Assembly: GCF_010731895.1 (NCBI RefSeq)
Contig: NZ_AP022596.1
Location: 930,001 to 994,000 of the forward strand
DNA length: 64,000 nt
Reading direction: 5' to 3'
Source of the DNA: Mycolicibacterium helvum
GTDB taxonomy: Bacteria; Actinomycetota; Actinomycetes; Mycobacteriales; Mycobacteriaceae
Below the pieces are notes generated by a model. That model was not told the DNA's origin. It was given only the letters and a program-made list of their open reading frames with translations, and did not search any database. The position numbers and the translations under genes were made by a program. Positions 11,223-20,040 of this stretch are shown one piece after another; position 1 is the first letter of the stretch; the number at the start of each line of letters is the position of its first letter.

Positions 11223-11873
11223 TCATGTGTGCTGATGGCGCAGCACCTTCTCGAGCTGCTCGGTGGCGAAACTCGCCGAGACCGTAATGACCGCATAGAG
11301 CACGCCGGCGATAATGAACAGGTTGAAGTAGTGGAAGGTGTTGTTGGCAATGGACTTCGCTTGCGAGGTCAGCTCCGGGACAGCGATGACGAAGGCGAGT
11401 GACGTCGCTTGGAACATCAAGATGCAGAATCCGAGCAGGGGCGGCAGAGCGATCCGGATTCCCTGAGGTATCACCACGTCCCGCAGGACATGCACGCCGC
11501 TCATGCCCAGCGCATGGCCCGCCTCGATTTCACCGCGCGGGACGGCTTGCAGGCCGCCGCGCAGGATTTCGCTGGTGTAGGCCGCAGTGGTCATGGCCAA
11601 GGCGATGGCGGCGCAGATGAACGCGCTTAAGGTCACTGGGATGCCGTTGTAGACGATTTGCAGCAGCACCAGTGCCGGTGTGCCGCGGCCAATTTCGACG
11701 AGCACGATGACGGCTGAGCGCAGGACTTTGCGTCGCGATGAGGTTCCGACCGCGAGTAGCAATCCGGCCGGAAGTCCCAGCAGCAACGCCACGAACGTCA
11801 GCCGCAGACTGGTCCAGAGGCCGGCCAGCAGTTGGTCGTGATGGATCAGCCAATCGTTCCAAATAGCGGTCAT
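11223..11873 (-). CDS. Amino-acid-type ABC transporter permease (HisM/GlnP family)
   Basis: 216 residues and about five membrane helices. The EAA loop that contacts the ATPase is EAGHALGMSGVHVLRDVVIPQ (about 137-157). Its ATG overlaps the stop of the second permease by 1 bp, so the two are co-translated and probably form a heterodimer channel. The substrate is unknown, as for the binding protein. Confidence 0.92.
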   Translation of the reverse strand: MTAIWNDWLIHHDQLLAGLWTSLRLTFVALLLGLPAGLLLAVGTSSRRKVLRSAVIVLVEIGRGTPALVLLQIVYNGIPVTLSAFICAAIALAMTTAAYTSEILRGGLQAVPRGEIEAGHALGMSGVHVLRDVVIPQGIRIALPPLLGFCILMFQATSLAFVIAVPELTSQAKSIANNTFHYFNLFIIAGVLYAVITVSASFATEQLEKVLRHQHT

Positions 11874-12523
11874 TACGCAACCCTTTCCAGCATCCTGGCC
11901 TCAACTCGGCGCGCCGCCCAGGCTGACGGAAAGGTCAGTGCGACGTAGTAGATGCCTGCCACGAAGAACGGCGTGACCGAACTGGTGTTGCTGGACGCGG
12001 TGGTGGCGTAGTAGGTGATCTCGAAGACCCCGATGGTGGACGCCAGAGATGAGTCCTTGAGCAAGCCGATGGCATACGACGCGGACGCCGGAATGGCCAC
12101 CCGGATCATTTGCGGTCCAACGATCCGTGAGGCGGTGTCGATCTGCGACATGCCCAGCGCCCGACTCGCTTCGAACTGTCCCTGGTCGACCGCCCGCAGC
12201 GCGCCGCGATAGATCTCTGCCATGTAGGCCGCTGACACCACGCCGATGGCAATAACCGCCGAGCGCCAGGACGTGAACACCGAACCCAGCGCAGGGTTGA
12301 ATTGTGTTGGGCCGTTGTAGATCAGGAACAGCCAGATGATCAGGGGGACTCCGCGCGTGATCTCGATGAAGACACGGGCGGCGGCCCGCAGCACCCAGAT
12401 GCGGGAAATGCGCAGGACCAACAACGGCAGCCCCAGGACGGCGCCGAGGGCAAAACCCACCACCGTGAGCTGAAGCGTCGTCACTATGCCTTGCGCGACG
12501 ATCAACCAGGTATGGGTGGTCAC
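11873..12523 (-). CDS. Amino-acid-type ABC transporter permease, second subunit
   Basis: 216 residues, about five membrane helices, with an EAA loop EASRALGMSQIDTASRIVGPQ. It is clearly a diverged paralogue of the next gene, with the same length and the same helix layout. Its start overlaps the ATPase stop by 4 bp and its stop overlaps the next start by 1 bp. Tight coupling indicates one importer complex: ATPase dimer, two permeases and one lipoprotein receptor. Confidence 0.92.
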   Translation of the reverse strand: MTTHTWLIVAQGIVTTLQLTVVGFALGAVLGLPLLVLRISRIWVLRAAARVFIEITRGVPLIIWLFLIYNGPTQFNPALGSVFTSWRSAVIAIGVVSAAYMAEIYRGALRAVDQGQFEASRALGMSQIDTASRIVGPQMIRVAIPASASYAIGLLKDSSLASTIGVFEITYYATTASSNTSSVTPFFVAGIYYVALTFPSAWAARRVEARMLERVA

Positions 12524-13308
12524 CGTCGGTCCAGAACCGCTCGAAGGAACTCGCGGGTGCGCGGCCGGGCCGGGGAAGCGAAGACCGCGTGCGGGTCGCC
12601 CTCCTCGAGGATGGCCCCGTCCGCCATCACCACGAGGTGATCGCTCACGTCACGGGCGAACTGCATCTCGTGGGTCACCACGACCATAGTCATTCCGTCG
12701 TCGGCGAGTTCACGCATGACGCTGAGCACCTCGAGGCCAACCTCGGGGTCGAGCGCCGACGTAGGTTCGTCGAAGAGCATCACCTTCGGGTCGAGCGCCA
12801 ATGCGCGGGCGATGGCGATCCGCTGCTGTTGGCCGCCGGAGCAGCGCCCGGGGTACTGGTTGGCCTTGTCGGCCAGGCCAACCCGCTTCAGCAGAGCGTT
12901 GGCTCGTTCGTCGGCTTCCGCCTGGCTGCGGCCCAGCACGCGTCGTTGGGGCAGCGCGACGTTGCGCAGCACGGTCATGTGCGGAAAAAGATTGAACGAC
13001 TGGAACACCATCCCGACCCGGGACCGCAATGCAGCCAGCTCTTTTGCCTTGATGACGTGGTCGACGTGGATGGTCACCCCGTCGACCATGATGGTGCCCG
13101 AGGACGGCCGCTCCAGCAGGTTGACGCAGCGCAGAAGTGTGCTCTTTCCCGCGCCGCTGGGACCGATGAGTGCGACTACCTGCCCCGTGTCCACCGAGAG
13201 CGAGACGTTGTTGAGGACGACGTGGTCCCCGAACCGCTTCTCGACGGCGTCGAGCACGATCGCCGGCCGAGACCCGATACTCGAGCTGGACATCTCACGC
13301 ACCTTCAT
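12520..13308 (-). CDS. Amino-acid-type ABC transporter ATP-binding protein (GlnQ-like)
   Basis: 262 residues. Walker A is GPSGAGKST, the Q-loop is MVFQSFNLFPHM and Walker B is VMLFDEPTSALDPE. The signature loop reads CSGGQQQR, with Cys in place of the usual Leu; the Ser-Gly-Gly-Gln core is kept, so activity is expected. It energises uptake through the two permeases. ATG 13308 lies 70 bp after the HAD gene. The family label is firm and the substrate is not. Confidence 0.93.
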   Translation of the reverse strand: MKVREMSSSSIGSRPAIVLDAVEKRFGDHVVLNNVSLSVDTGQVVALIGPSGAGKSTLLRCVNLLERPSSGTIMVDGVTIHVDHVIKAKELAALRSRVGMVFQSFNLFPHMTVLRNVALPQRRVLGRSQAEADERANALLKRVGLADKANQYPGRCSGGQQQRIAIARALALDPKVMLFDEPTSALDPEVGLEVLSVMRELADDGMTMVVVTHEMQFARDVSDHLVVMADGAILEEGDPHAVFASPARPRTREFLRAVLDRR

Positions 13309-13378
13309 TTCTCGTGGAGCAGTGAAGAATTAGCGATCGGGCATGGCTATGCCGCCAGAGATCTTCTGTGCAGGAGGT

Positions 13379-14071
13379 TCATGACAGTTCGTGCAACGCG
13401 CCCGGCAGCGAGGCCAGGTCGGGAATCGTCACGGTCACGCTGCGCTGTCCGCTGTCACTCAGATGGATCCACTCGTTGTTCTCGGCGTTCTCCGAGCGAT
13501 GTACGAAGATGGTGCGGAAACCACGTCGGTGGGCGGGTTCGCAGTCATGCCACACGCTGTTGCCGACGTGAATCCAGTCGGTGGGTGCCGGGGTGTGACG
13601 AGCGACGAAGGTGTCGAACATTGGGTCGCCAGGTTTGTAGCTCTGCACTTCCTGGGCGGTGATGACCTCATCGAAGGGGATGGGCAGGGGCCCGGCCAGG
13701 GTCTGCGCGAACAGGTCGGCATCGGTGTTGGTCAGGATGCCGAGCTTGTACCCGGCGTCGCGCAACTGTTGAAGGGCGGGGACGCTGTCGGCGAAGGCGG
13801 GCCAGGTCGGCAAGGTGTCGGCGAGAACGCTGAACTGGTGTTCTTCCAACGGGATCCCGGTACTGGCGGCAGCGCGACGTAGACCTTCGGTCAGAATGGC
13901 GCGGTAGTTGCGAAACGGCGGCTCGGCCTCCACCTCGGGCTCACACCGGTAGTACGCATCGATGAGTTCGGCCGATCTGCCGGGCGCGACACTGTCCAGT
14001 GCCGCGGTCATTCCGGTCCGCCAGTCGATGATGGTGCCGTAGCAATCGAAGGTCAGCCAGCGGTCTGCCAT
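13379..14071 (-). CDS. HAD-superfamily hydrolase (haloacid dehalogenase type II-like)
   Basis: 230 residues from ATG 14071, which follows AGGAAC; the frame is open further upstream but without similarity. Motif I is FDCYGT with nucleophile Asp9 and Thr13, motif II LTN (Thr114), motif III Lys146 and motif IV GNSVWHD ending in Asp176. The short helical cap after motif I and the FDxYGT form resemble L-2-haloacid dehalogenases. However, the Ser-Ser-Asn loop of proven dehalogenases (SSN, 175-177) is replaced by GNS, so a phosphatase or related hydrolase is equally possible. Confidence 0.8.
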   Translation of the reverse strand: MADRWLTFDCYGTIIDWRTGMTAALDSVAPGRSAELIDAYYRCEPEVEAEPPFRNYRAILTEGLRRAAASTGIPLEEHQFSVLADTLPTWPAFADSVPALQQLRDAGYKLGILTNTDADLFAQTLAGPLPIPFDEVITAQEVQSYKPGDPMFDTFVARHTPAPTDWIHVGNSVWHDCEPAHRRGFRTIFVHRSENAENNEWIHLSDSGQRSVTVTIPDLASLPGALHELS

Positions 14072-14120
14072 GGTGGGTTCCTGTCTGCTCGTGGTGAAGG
14101 GACATGTCGTTGCGTCGAGG

Positions 14121-14915
14121 TCATGCGGGTGTTCTGCCGGTGGATCGATGCCGGAACGACTCCATGAGCGCCGCGGAATCTGGATGGAAGTGCGCCGCGT
14201 GGACTTCGGTGAGTTCGGCACTCAACGCGTCGGCGAAGGTCTGGTTGAGCCCGCGAAAGAGGGCCGCTTTGACGGTGGCGATGGCGTGCGGTGGGCGGGA
14301 GACGAGCTTGGCGGCCAGTTCCTCGGCGGCCGCGGGAAGTTGGTCGGGTTCCACGACCCGGCTGATCAGGCCGATCGCATCGGCCTGGGCGGCCGAGATC
14401 GGTTCACCGAGTAGGACAAATTCCGACGCCTTGATCCGTCCGATGGTGAGCCCCAACAGAAACGAGGTGCCGCCGCCCATCCCGGTGCCGATGAGGACTT
14501 CGGGGAGGCTGAACTGGGCGTCGCTGCCGGCAACGACGAAATCGCAGGCGAGGGCGATCTCGCACCCGGCACCGACCGCCAGACCGTTGATCGCCGCGAC
14601 CACCGGGATCGGAAGGGACGTCAGGGCGGCGGCAAGGCGCTGTTGACCGTCGATCTGTCGCAGCCCGCCGTCGTCACGGTCTTCTTTCAGGTCGAAGCCC
14701 GCGCAGAACGCGCGCCCGGTCCCCGTGATGATCACCGCGCGCCGTTCGTCGTCAACCGCCTGTGCCAGCGCCGCTTCCAGTGCGTCGACCAGACTCTCGT
14801 TGAGCGCGTTGAGGCGATGCGGCCGATTGAGCCGGAGCACCAGGACTGCATCGTCCTGGGCGGTGGTGACGACCAGTTCGGTGTCGCCGTGTGATTCCGA
14901 GGGTGGCTGACTCAT
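14121..14915 (-). CDS. Enoyl-CoA hydratase/isomerase (crotonase) family protein
   Basis: 264 residues with the crotonase fold. The oxyanion-hole segments AFCAGFDL and NGLAVGAGCEIALACD are present. Both catalytic glutamates of true hydratases are in place: Glu119 (GCEIA) and Glu139 (LPEVLIG), followed by GMGGGTS. This supports hydration of an enoyl-CoA in beta-oxidation-like breakdown and argues against the Asp-type 4-chlorobenzoyl-CoA dehalogenases of the same fold. It starts inside the ligase stop (4-bp overlap), so it acts on a product of that pathway. Confidence 0.9.
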   Translation of the reverse strand: MSQPPSESHGDTELVVTTAQDDAVLVLRLNRPHRLNALNESLVDALEAALAQAVDDERRAVIITGTGRAFCAGFDLKEDRDDGGLRQIDGQQRLAAALTSLPIPVVAAINGLAVGAGCEIALACDFVVAGSDAQFSLPEVLIGTGMGGGTSFLLGLTIGRIKASEFVLLGEPISAAQADAIGLISRVVEPDQLPAAAEELAAKLVSRPPHAIATVKAALFRGLNQTFADALSAELTEVHAAHFHPDSAALMESFRHRSTGRTPA

Positions 14916-16516
14916 GATTGTCCTAGGGGTTGGCTGGTGTCGACGCCCAGGCGGGTGGCGATGTCCTTGAGCGCGCGCTTATCGACCTTGCCGATGGCAA
15001 GGCGGGGAAATTCATCACGAATGTCGAGGCGCTTGGGGATCTTGTAGTTGGCCAAGCGCGTCCGCAGGAAGCTCCGCAACTCCTCGGTGTCGAGGTCCGC
15101 GCCGGCGCGGGATATCACGAAGCCGACGCCGACCTCGGAGTAGAGAGCGTCGGGAACGCTGACCACCGCGGCTGCCTGGACCTGTGGGTGTTCCTCCAGG
15201 GCGAGTTCAATCTCGCGGGGATAGACGTTGTAGCCGCCCGACTTGAACATGTCAGTAAGCCGGCCCGCCAATCTAATTCGACCGTCCTGGTCCAGTCGGC
15301 CGACGTCGCCGGTGTGGAACCAGCCGTCGGCGTCGATGGCTTGATCCGTCGCTTCCGGTCGATTCAGGTAGCCCAGCATGATGAACGGGCCACGAGCCTG
15401 GATCTCGCCCTCCTCGCCGACGTCGCAGACTCGGCCGTCGGGGCGCGCGATGCGGATCTCGAACCGCGGATCTGGCCTGCCCACCGTGTTCGCCAACGCC
15501 TCGATATCATCGTCATCGTCGGTGTAGATAATCGAACCGACAGTCTCGGTCATCCCGAAGCTTGTGCAAACTAGTGGAATTCGCCGCTGCAGCTCGCCTA
15601 TCAGTTCGCGAGGCGCGGCCGCTCCACCCCAGATCGCGCGTTTCATACTGGATAGATCCGCCGTCTCCCACTCGGGAGTTCCTGTCACCAGCAGGAACAT
15701 CGTAGGAATCGCCAGCCAGTACTCGAGACGTTCGCGCGCAATGACTTCCAGGACACCGCAGCGATCGAACTTCTCCATGTAGTGCACGGTGCCACCGGCC
15801 ACGACGACGGAACTGCTGATATCTCCCAGGCAACCTACGTGGTTGATGGGAAGGTCGCACAACATCCGAGGTGCCGCCTCATACCAGCGGTCTGCCTGAA
15901 TGACCGAACATTGCACCAGGCCGCGGTGAGACAGCAGGGCGCCTTTGGGCCGGCCGGAGGTCCCGGAGGTGTAGACCAGGACCGCCGGGTCGGCGCTCTC
16001 GACAGCACTCTCGGCTTGGCGCAACTCGTCTGCGCCGATCGCTTCTCCCGCTTGCAGAAATGCGTTCCAGGAGTCACCGGGGGTGATGACCGGACTATCC
16101 GAATGAACACGGCCACAGAGTGATTCAAGAGCTTCTCGATAGTGCTCGGATAGGCCCATCAGAATTCGCGGCTGCGAATCGCCGACCACGTGGTCGAGTT
16201 CACCGGGCGTGTACTTCGGGTTCAACCCCTGCCAGATAGCGCCGATTCGGGCCGCAGCCAGGAAGCTGACGAAGAACTCGGGCCTGGGGTTGCCGAGCAC
16301 CGCGACGCGATCACCGTGCCGCACACCTGCCGCCAGGAAGGCACGCGCCAGGGCAGCTGATTGTTCTTCAACATGCCCGCGGGTGAGCCGAACTTCGGTG
16401 TGGGTGAGCATCTCGTGGTCCGGATCCACCTGAGCCCAATGCGCGGTGTAGTCGGTGATGCGCGGTAAGTCCGGCATGGCCTGGGGATCCTGACCGGGTT
16501 CCTCGGATATTGACAC
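14912..16516 (-). CDS. Acyl-CoA ligase (class I adenylate-forming enzyme, FadD-like)
   Basis: 534 residues. The AMP-binding loop YTSGTSGRPKG is at 182-192, YxPREIE-type and GWFHTGDVG motifs lie in the C-terminal part, and the catalytic Lys is in AIGKVDK. It activates a carboxylate with ATP and CoA. The substrate is not readable from motifs, but no very-long-chain insert is present, so a short, medium or aromatic acid is likely. GTG 16516 sits inside a perfect palindromic operator; ATG 16477 is a later alternative. First gene of the catabolic and transport string. Confidence 0.9.
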   Translation of the reverse strand: MSISEEPGQDPQAMPDLPRITDYTAHWAQVDPDHEMLTHTEVRLTRGHVEEQSAALARAFLAAGVRHGDRVAVLGNPRPEFFVSFLAAARIGAIWQGLNPKYTPGELDHVVGDSQPRILMGLSEHYREALESLCGRVHSDSPVITPGDSWNAFLQAGEAIGADELRQAESAVESADPAVLVYTSGTSGRPKGALLSHRGLVQCSVIQADRWYEAAPRMLCDLPINHVGCLGDISSSVVVAGGTVHYMEKFDRCGVLEVIARERLEYWLAIPTMFLLVTGTPEWETADLSSMKRAIWGGAAAPRELIGELQRRIPLVCTSFGMTETVGSIIYTDDDDDIEALANTVGRPDPRFEIRIARPDGRVCDVGEEGEIQARGPFIMLGYLNRPEATDQAIDADGWFHTGDVGRLDQDGRIRLAGRLTDMFKSGGYNVYPREIELALEEHPQVQAAAVVSVPDALYSEVGVGFVISRAGADLDTEELRSFLRTRLANYKIPKRLDIRDEFPRLAIGKVDKRALKDIATRLGVDTSQPLGQS

Positions 16517-16522
16517 AATATC
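16506..16522. promoter_or_regulatory. Cluster operator copy 1 (GATATTG-ACA-CAATATC)
   Basis: A perfect 7-3-7 palindrome covering the GTG start codon of the acyl-CoA ligase gene. The TTG-N3-CAA core is in keeping with GntR/FadR-type (FCD) operators. The divergent GntR gene carries a second copy upstream, so this is probably its binding site. A bound dimer would block the ligase-hydratase-HAD-transporter transcript. Confidence 0.75.
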
Positions 16523-16712
16523 AATGTGACATACCTTACGCTTAGGGTCAAGAGGCGACCCGAGCCACTCGGAAGAGCGGGTTGGATGGCGTGCGATTCA
16601 CGAAAGGCTGGCGCAGACATGGTGTTTCAGCAGTGCACCCGATGGGCAGTGAATAGACATTCCACAGTGATGCGCACGAGAGGCCGTATGCGGTTCTGCG
16701 GCATCTCGGCAC

Positions 16713-16729
16713 GATATTGATACAATTCG
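16713..16729. promoter_or_regulatory. Cluster operator copy 2 (GATATTG-ATA-CAATTCG)
   Basis: It repeats the first half of copy 1 exactly (GATATTG), then ATA, then CAAT followed by TCG, so the right arm is degenerate. It lies 37 bp before the start of the GntR gene, the expected place for autoregulation. Confidence 0.65.
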
Positions 16730-16766
16730 CCGGTCTGCCGCCTGGCGCAGACCGGCAATCGACTGG

Positions 16767-17423
16767 ATGGGGCGGCGAGTGTCAGATCCGTTAGGTCGCG
16801 TGTCGACTGTCGATGCACTGGTCACCTCGATTCGGCAGCGCGTACTGTCCGGTGACTTCGGCCCTGGCAGCAAGCTGCAGGAAGTTCCGCTGGCCCAGAG
16901 CTACGGTGTGGGGCGCTACTCGCTGAGGGGTGCGCTGCGGGTACTCACCGACGAAGGTCTGCTCAGGTACGAACAAAACCGTGGGGTCTTCGTCCCGTCC
17001 TTGGCCCGCGACGATGTGGCCGATCTGTACAAGTTCCGTGCGGCACTCGAGATTGAAGCGGCGCGGTTAGCGATTCGCGCCGGCGCCTCACTGGCGGCCG
17101 CAGAGAAGATGGTCGAACAGCTCGAAGCCATGACCGGCAATGAATCGTGGGCTGAGACCATTACCGCGGACCTAGGGTTTCACCGGGAAGTTGTTCGGGC
17201 GGGCGGCAGCTCACGCCTGTTGAGGGCATATGTCGCGATGTCCTCGGAGCTGCAGCTGATTCTCGCCCGGAGCCAACAGCACTACAAGGACCCGAAACGG
17301 ATCGGCCGCGAGCATCGAGAGATTCTCAACGCGTTGGCCAGCGGAGATCTCGACATTGCGGAAAAGGCCCTTCGCTACCACCTCGAAGTGGCGGTAGCCG
17401 AACTACTTACCCTGTTCGACTGA
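16767..17423 (+). CDS. GntR-family transcriptional regulator, FCD (FadR) subfamily
   Basis: 218 residues. A winged helix (about 12-75) with SGDFGPGSKLQEVPLAQSYGVGRYSLRGALRVL and the wing segment RGVFVPSL precedes an all-helical FCD effector domain (about 85-212). That domain has the metal or ligand residues Asp (ITADLGFH), His (FHREV) and later His pairs (REHREIL, YHLEVA). FCD regulators sense organic acids. It is divergent from the ligase operon and flanked by its predicted operators. The start may be ATG 16767 or GTG 16779, which lies behind GGATGGGG. Confidence 0.88.
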   Translation: MGRRVSDPLGRVSTVDALVTSIRQRVLSGDFGPGSKLQEVPLAQSYGVGRYSLRGALRVLTDEGLLRYEQNRGVFVPSLARDDVADLYKFRAALEIEAARLAIRAGASLAAAEKMVEQLEAMTGNESWAETITADLGFHREVVRAGGSSRLLRAYVAMSSELQLILARSQQHYKDPKRIGREHREILNALASGDLDIAEKALRYHLEVAVAELLTLFD

Positions 17424-17441
17424 TTTCACAGCGGGGGCAAG

Positions 17442-18656
17442 CTAAATCCAGACACCCTTGCCGACGGCCACCACACCACCGGCGCTCAGCGCGAACCGTT
17501 CGCGGTCCTTCTCCAAGTCGACGCCGACCATCTCGCCGGGACCCACGACGACGTTCTTGTCCAGGATCGCGTGCCGGACCACCGCACCCCGGCCCACCCG
17601 AACACCGGGCATCAGCACGCTGCCTTCGACGATCGCACCGTCCTCGATCACGACATTGCTCGACAGCACCGAATTGCGCACCGAGGCCGCGGAGATGATG
17701 CTGCCGGCGCCGACCACCGACTCCTGCGCCGAGCCACCGTTGACGAACTTGGCCGGGGCCAGGTTCTCCGACTCGCCGCGGATCGGCCAGCGCTTGTTGT
17801 AGAGGTTGAACACCGGATGAACCGACACCAGATCCATGTGTGCGTCATAGAAGGCGTCCAGCGTTCCGACGTCACGCCAGTAGCCGTGGTCGCGTTCGGT
17901 GGCGCCGGGTACTTCGTTGTTACTGAAGTCGTAGACCGCAGCCATGCCGTCGGAGACCAGCCGCGGGATGATATCGCCGCCCATGTCGTGATCGGAGTTG
18001 TCGTCGTCGGCGTCGGCGCGAATCGCGTCGATGAGCACCTTGGTGGTGAAGATGTAATTGCCCATCGAGACGAACGTCTGCTCGGGATCGTCCGGTGTGC
18101 CGGGTGGGTCGGCCGGCTTTTCGATGAACTCACGGATGCGGCCGGACTCGTCAGCGTCGATGCAGCCGAATGCGTGGGCCTCGGCCCGCGGCACCCGGAT
18201 GCCGGCCACCGTGGCGCCGGCACCACTCTCGATGTGGAACTTGACCATCTGCTCGGGGTCCATCCGGTACACGTGGTCGGCGCCGAAAACCACGATGTAG
18301 TCCGGATCCTCGTCGTAGATGAGGTTCAGCGACTGATAGATCGCATCGGCCGAACCCGTGTACCAGCGTGGCCCGAGGCGCTGCTGGGCGGGGACCGGCG
18401 TGATGTATTCGCCGGCCAGACCGCTCAGTCGCCAGTTCTGCGAGATGTGCCGGTCGAGCGAATGCGACTTGTACTGAGTGAGCACACAGATCCGCAGGTA
18501 CCGCGCGTTGACCAAATTCGACAACACGAAATCGATCAGCCGGTACGCGCCGCCGAAGGGAACCGCAGGCTTCGCCCGGTCCACGGTAAGCGGATACAGT
18601 CGCTTGCCCTCTCCGCCGGCTAGGACAATGCCCAGCACATGTGGCAATTCCCTCAT
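17442..18656 (-). CDS. glgC: Glucose-1-phosphate adenylyltransferase GlgC
   Basis: 404 residues, the usual length. The nucleotidyltransferase signature [13 protein letters not shown] is at 13-25 and GADHVYRMD in the middle; a left-handed beta-helix C-domain follows (about 300-404). It makes ADP-glucose, the donor for GlgM in maltose-1-phosphate and alpha-glucan formation. It is divergent from glgM with 151 bp between them. The minus-strand hexamer TAGGTT ends 6 nt before ATG 18656, so a leaderless transcript is likely. The 3' end lies 18 bp from the GntR gene, convergent. Confidence 0.96.
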   Translation of the reverse strand: MRELPHVLGIVLAGGEGKRLYPLTVDRAKPAVPFGGAYRLIDFVLSNLVNARYLRICVLTQYKSHSLDRHISQNWRLSGLAGEYITPVPAQQRLGPRWYTGSADAIYQSLNLIYDEDPDYIVVFGADHVYRMDPEQMVKFHIESGAGATVAGIRVPRAEAHAFGCIDADESGRIREFIEKPADPPGTPDDPEQTFVSMGNYIFTTKVLIDAIRADADDDNSDHDMGGDIIPRLVSDGMAAVYDFSNNEVPGATERDHGYWRDVGTLDAFYDAHMDLVSVHPVFNLYNKRWPIRGESENLAPAKFVNGGSAQESVVGAGSIISAASVRNSVLSSNVVIEDGAIVEGSVLMPGVRVGRGAVVRHAILDKNVVVGPGEMVGVDLEKDRERFALSAGGVVAVGKGVWI

Positions 18657-18662
18657 GCTGCA

Positions 18663-18668
18663 AACCTA
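18663..18668 (-). promoter_or_regulatory. Putative -10 element (TAGGTT) for glgC
   Basis: TANNNT hexamer 6 nt before the ATG, with no SD. The same TAGGTTTGC string precedes the LOG-family gene at about 25677-25685, which makes the assignment more credible. Confidence 0.5.
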
Positions 18669-18794
18669 ATGGCACGCGCAACAGACGGCTAGGCCATCGG
18701 GACTATTGCCGGTCGCAGTGTCGCGGCAGCAACGACTTTGGCCGTCGCGCGCGACCACGTTGACCACAAAGCTGCGGCGGCAGGCCGGTGCTAC

Positions 18795-18800
18795 TACCGT
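18795..18800 (+). promoter_or_regulatory. Putative -10 element (TACCGT) for glgM
   Basis: TANNNT hexamer ending 7 nt before ATG 18808, with no SD. It predicts a leaderless mRNA and forms, with the glgC hexamer, a divergent leaderless promoter pair. Confidence 0.45.
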
Positions 18801-18807
18801 CTGGCGT

Positions 18808-19971
18808 ATGCGGGTGGCGATGATGACTCGGGAGTATCCACCCGAGGTTTACGGCGGGGCAGGCGTGCATGTGACGGAACTCGTCGCCCAGTTGCGCCGT
18901 CTCTGCGAGGTCGATGTGCACTGTATGGGCGCGCCGCGCGCGGGGGCGATCGTCGCGCAACCCGACCCGGCACTCAAGGGTGCGAACCCGGCGTTGTCGA
19001 CACTGTCGGCCGATCTGGTGATGGCCAACGCGGCCGCCGAGGCAACGGTGGTGCACTCTCACACCTGGTACACCGGGATGGCCGGTCACCTGGCCGCGCT
19101 GCTGCACGACGTCCCGCATGTGCTGACCGCCCACTCCCTCGAGCCGTTGCGGCCGTGGAAGGCCGAGCAGCTCGGCGGTGGCTACCGCGTGTCGCTGTGG
19201 GTCGAGCGCACCGCGATCGAAGCCGCCGACGCAGTGATCGCGGTCAGCTCGGGCATGCGCGAGGACGTGTTGTCGGTCTATCCGGCACTGGACCCCAACC
19301 GCGTTCATGTGGTGAAGAACGGAATCGACACCAGCGCCTGGTACCCGGCTCCCCCGGAGCGGGGCGAATCAGTGCTCGCCGAACTCGGCGTCGACCCGTC
19401 GCGGCCCATGGTGGCCTTCGTCGGCAGGATCACCCGGCAGAAAGGCGTGCCGCACCTGATCGCCGCCGCACATCGCTTCGACCCGGAGGTTCAGCTGGTG
19501 CTATGCGCCGGCGCACCGGACACGCCGGAGATCGCGGCCGAGGTCAGTTCGGCCGTGCAGGAGCTGGCTAGTGCGCGCAGCGGTGTGTTCTGGGTGCAAG
19601 AATTCCTGCCGATCGCCAAGATTCGCGAAATCCTTTCGGCAGCAACAGCTTTCATCTGTCCATCGGTGTACGAGCCACTGGGCATCGTGAACCTGGAAGC
19701 GATGGCGTGCGGCACGGCGGTGGTCGCCTCTGACGTCGGTGGCATACCCGAGGTGGTCGCCGAGGGTGTGACGGGAACGCTGGTGCACTACGAGGCGACC
19801 GACCCGGCGGGCTTCGAGGCCGGTCTGGCCGCAGCCGTCAACGCACTGGTGGGTGACCCGGAGAAGGCCCGCCGGTTCGGGGCAGCCGGACGGCAACGCT
19901 GTATCGACGAGTTCTCGTGGGCGCACATCGCCGAACAGACGTTGGAGATTTACCGCAAGGTGTCGGCCTAA
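18808..19971 (+). CDS. glgM: Alpha-maltose-1-phosphate synthase GlgM (GT4 glycosyltransferase)
   Basis: 387 residues. The N-terminal GT4 motif YPPEVYGGAGVHV binds ADP-glucose, and the E-x7-E motif is EPLGIVNLE. It is full-length similar to Rv1212c, once called glycogen synthase GlgA, which joins ADP-glucose to glucose-1-phosphate to give maltose-1-phosphate for the GlgE route to alpha-glucan and capsule. I choose ATG 18808 because MRVAM matches Rv1212c; the upstream frame shows no similarity. It is divergent from glgC, the producer of its donor. Confidence 0.95.
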   Translation: MRVAMMTREYPPEVYGGAGVHVTELVAQLRRLCEVDVHCMGAPRAGAIVAQPDPALKGANPALSTLSADLVMANAAAEATVVHSHTWYTGMAGHLAALLHDVPHVLTAHSLEPLRPWKAEQLGGGYRVSLWVERTAIEAADAVIAVSSGMREDVLSVYPALDPNRVHVVKNGIDTSAWYPAPPERGESVLAELGVDPSRPMVAFVGRITRQKGVPHLIAAAHRFDPEVQLVLCAGAPDTPEIAAEVSSAVQELASARSGVFWVQEFLPIAKIREILSAATAFICPSVYEPLGIVNLEAMACGTAVVASDVGGIPEVVAEGVTGTLVHYEATDPAGFEAGLAAAVNALVGDPEKARRFGAAGRQRCIDEFSWAHIAEQTLEIYRKVSA

Positions 19972-19999
19972 GCCGGCCAAAGGGCCGACCGGCAGAGAA

Positions 20000-20027
20000 G
20001 AAACCCCGCGCGCCCACGCGGGGTTTC
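20000..20027. terminator. Bidirectional hairpin terminator between glgM and DUF3117 gene
   Basis: An 11-bp perfect stem (GAAACCCCGCG with CGCGGGGTTTC) and a 6-nt loop CGCCCA. It lies 29 bp after the glgM stop and 13 bp before the stop of the convergent DUF3117 gene. There is an A/T run at each stem foot, so it can serve both strands. Confidence 0.85.
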
Positions 20028-20040
20028 AATGGTGGATCGG

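Noticed and set aside
14121..14915. 4-chlorobenzoyl-CoA dehalogenase in a ligase/crotonase/thioesterase trio
   Set aside because: Both hydratase glutamates (Glu119, Glu139) are present and the Asp nucleophile of the dehalogenase is not seen, so an enoyl-CoA hydratase is the better call.
17571..18623. 350-codon open frame antisense to glgC
   Set aside because: GlgC is unmistakable and full-length; the antisense frame shows no domain.
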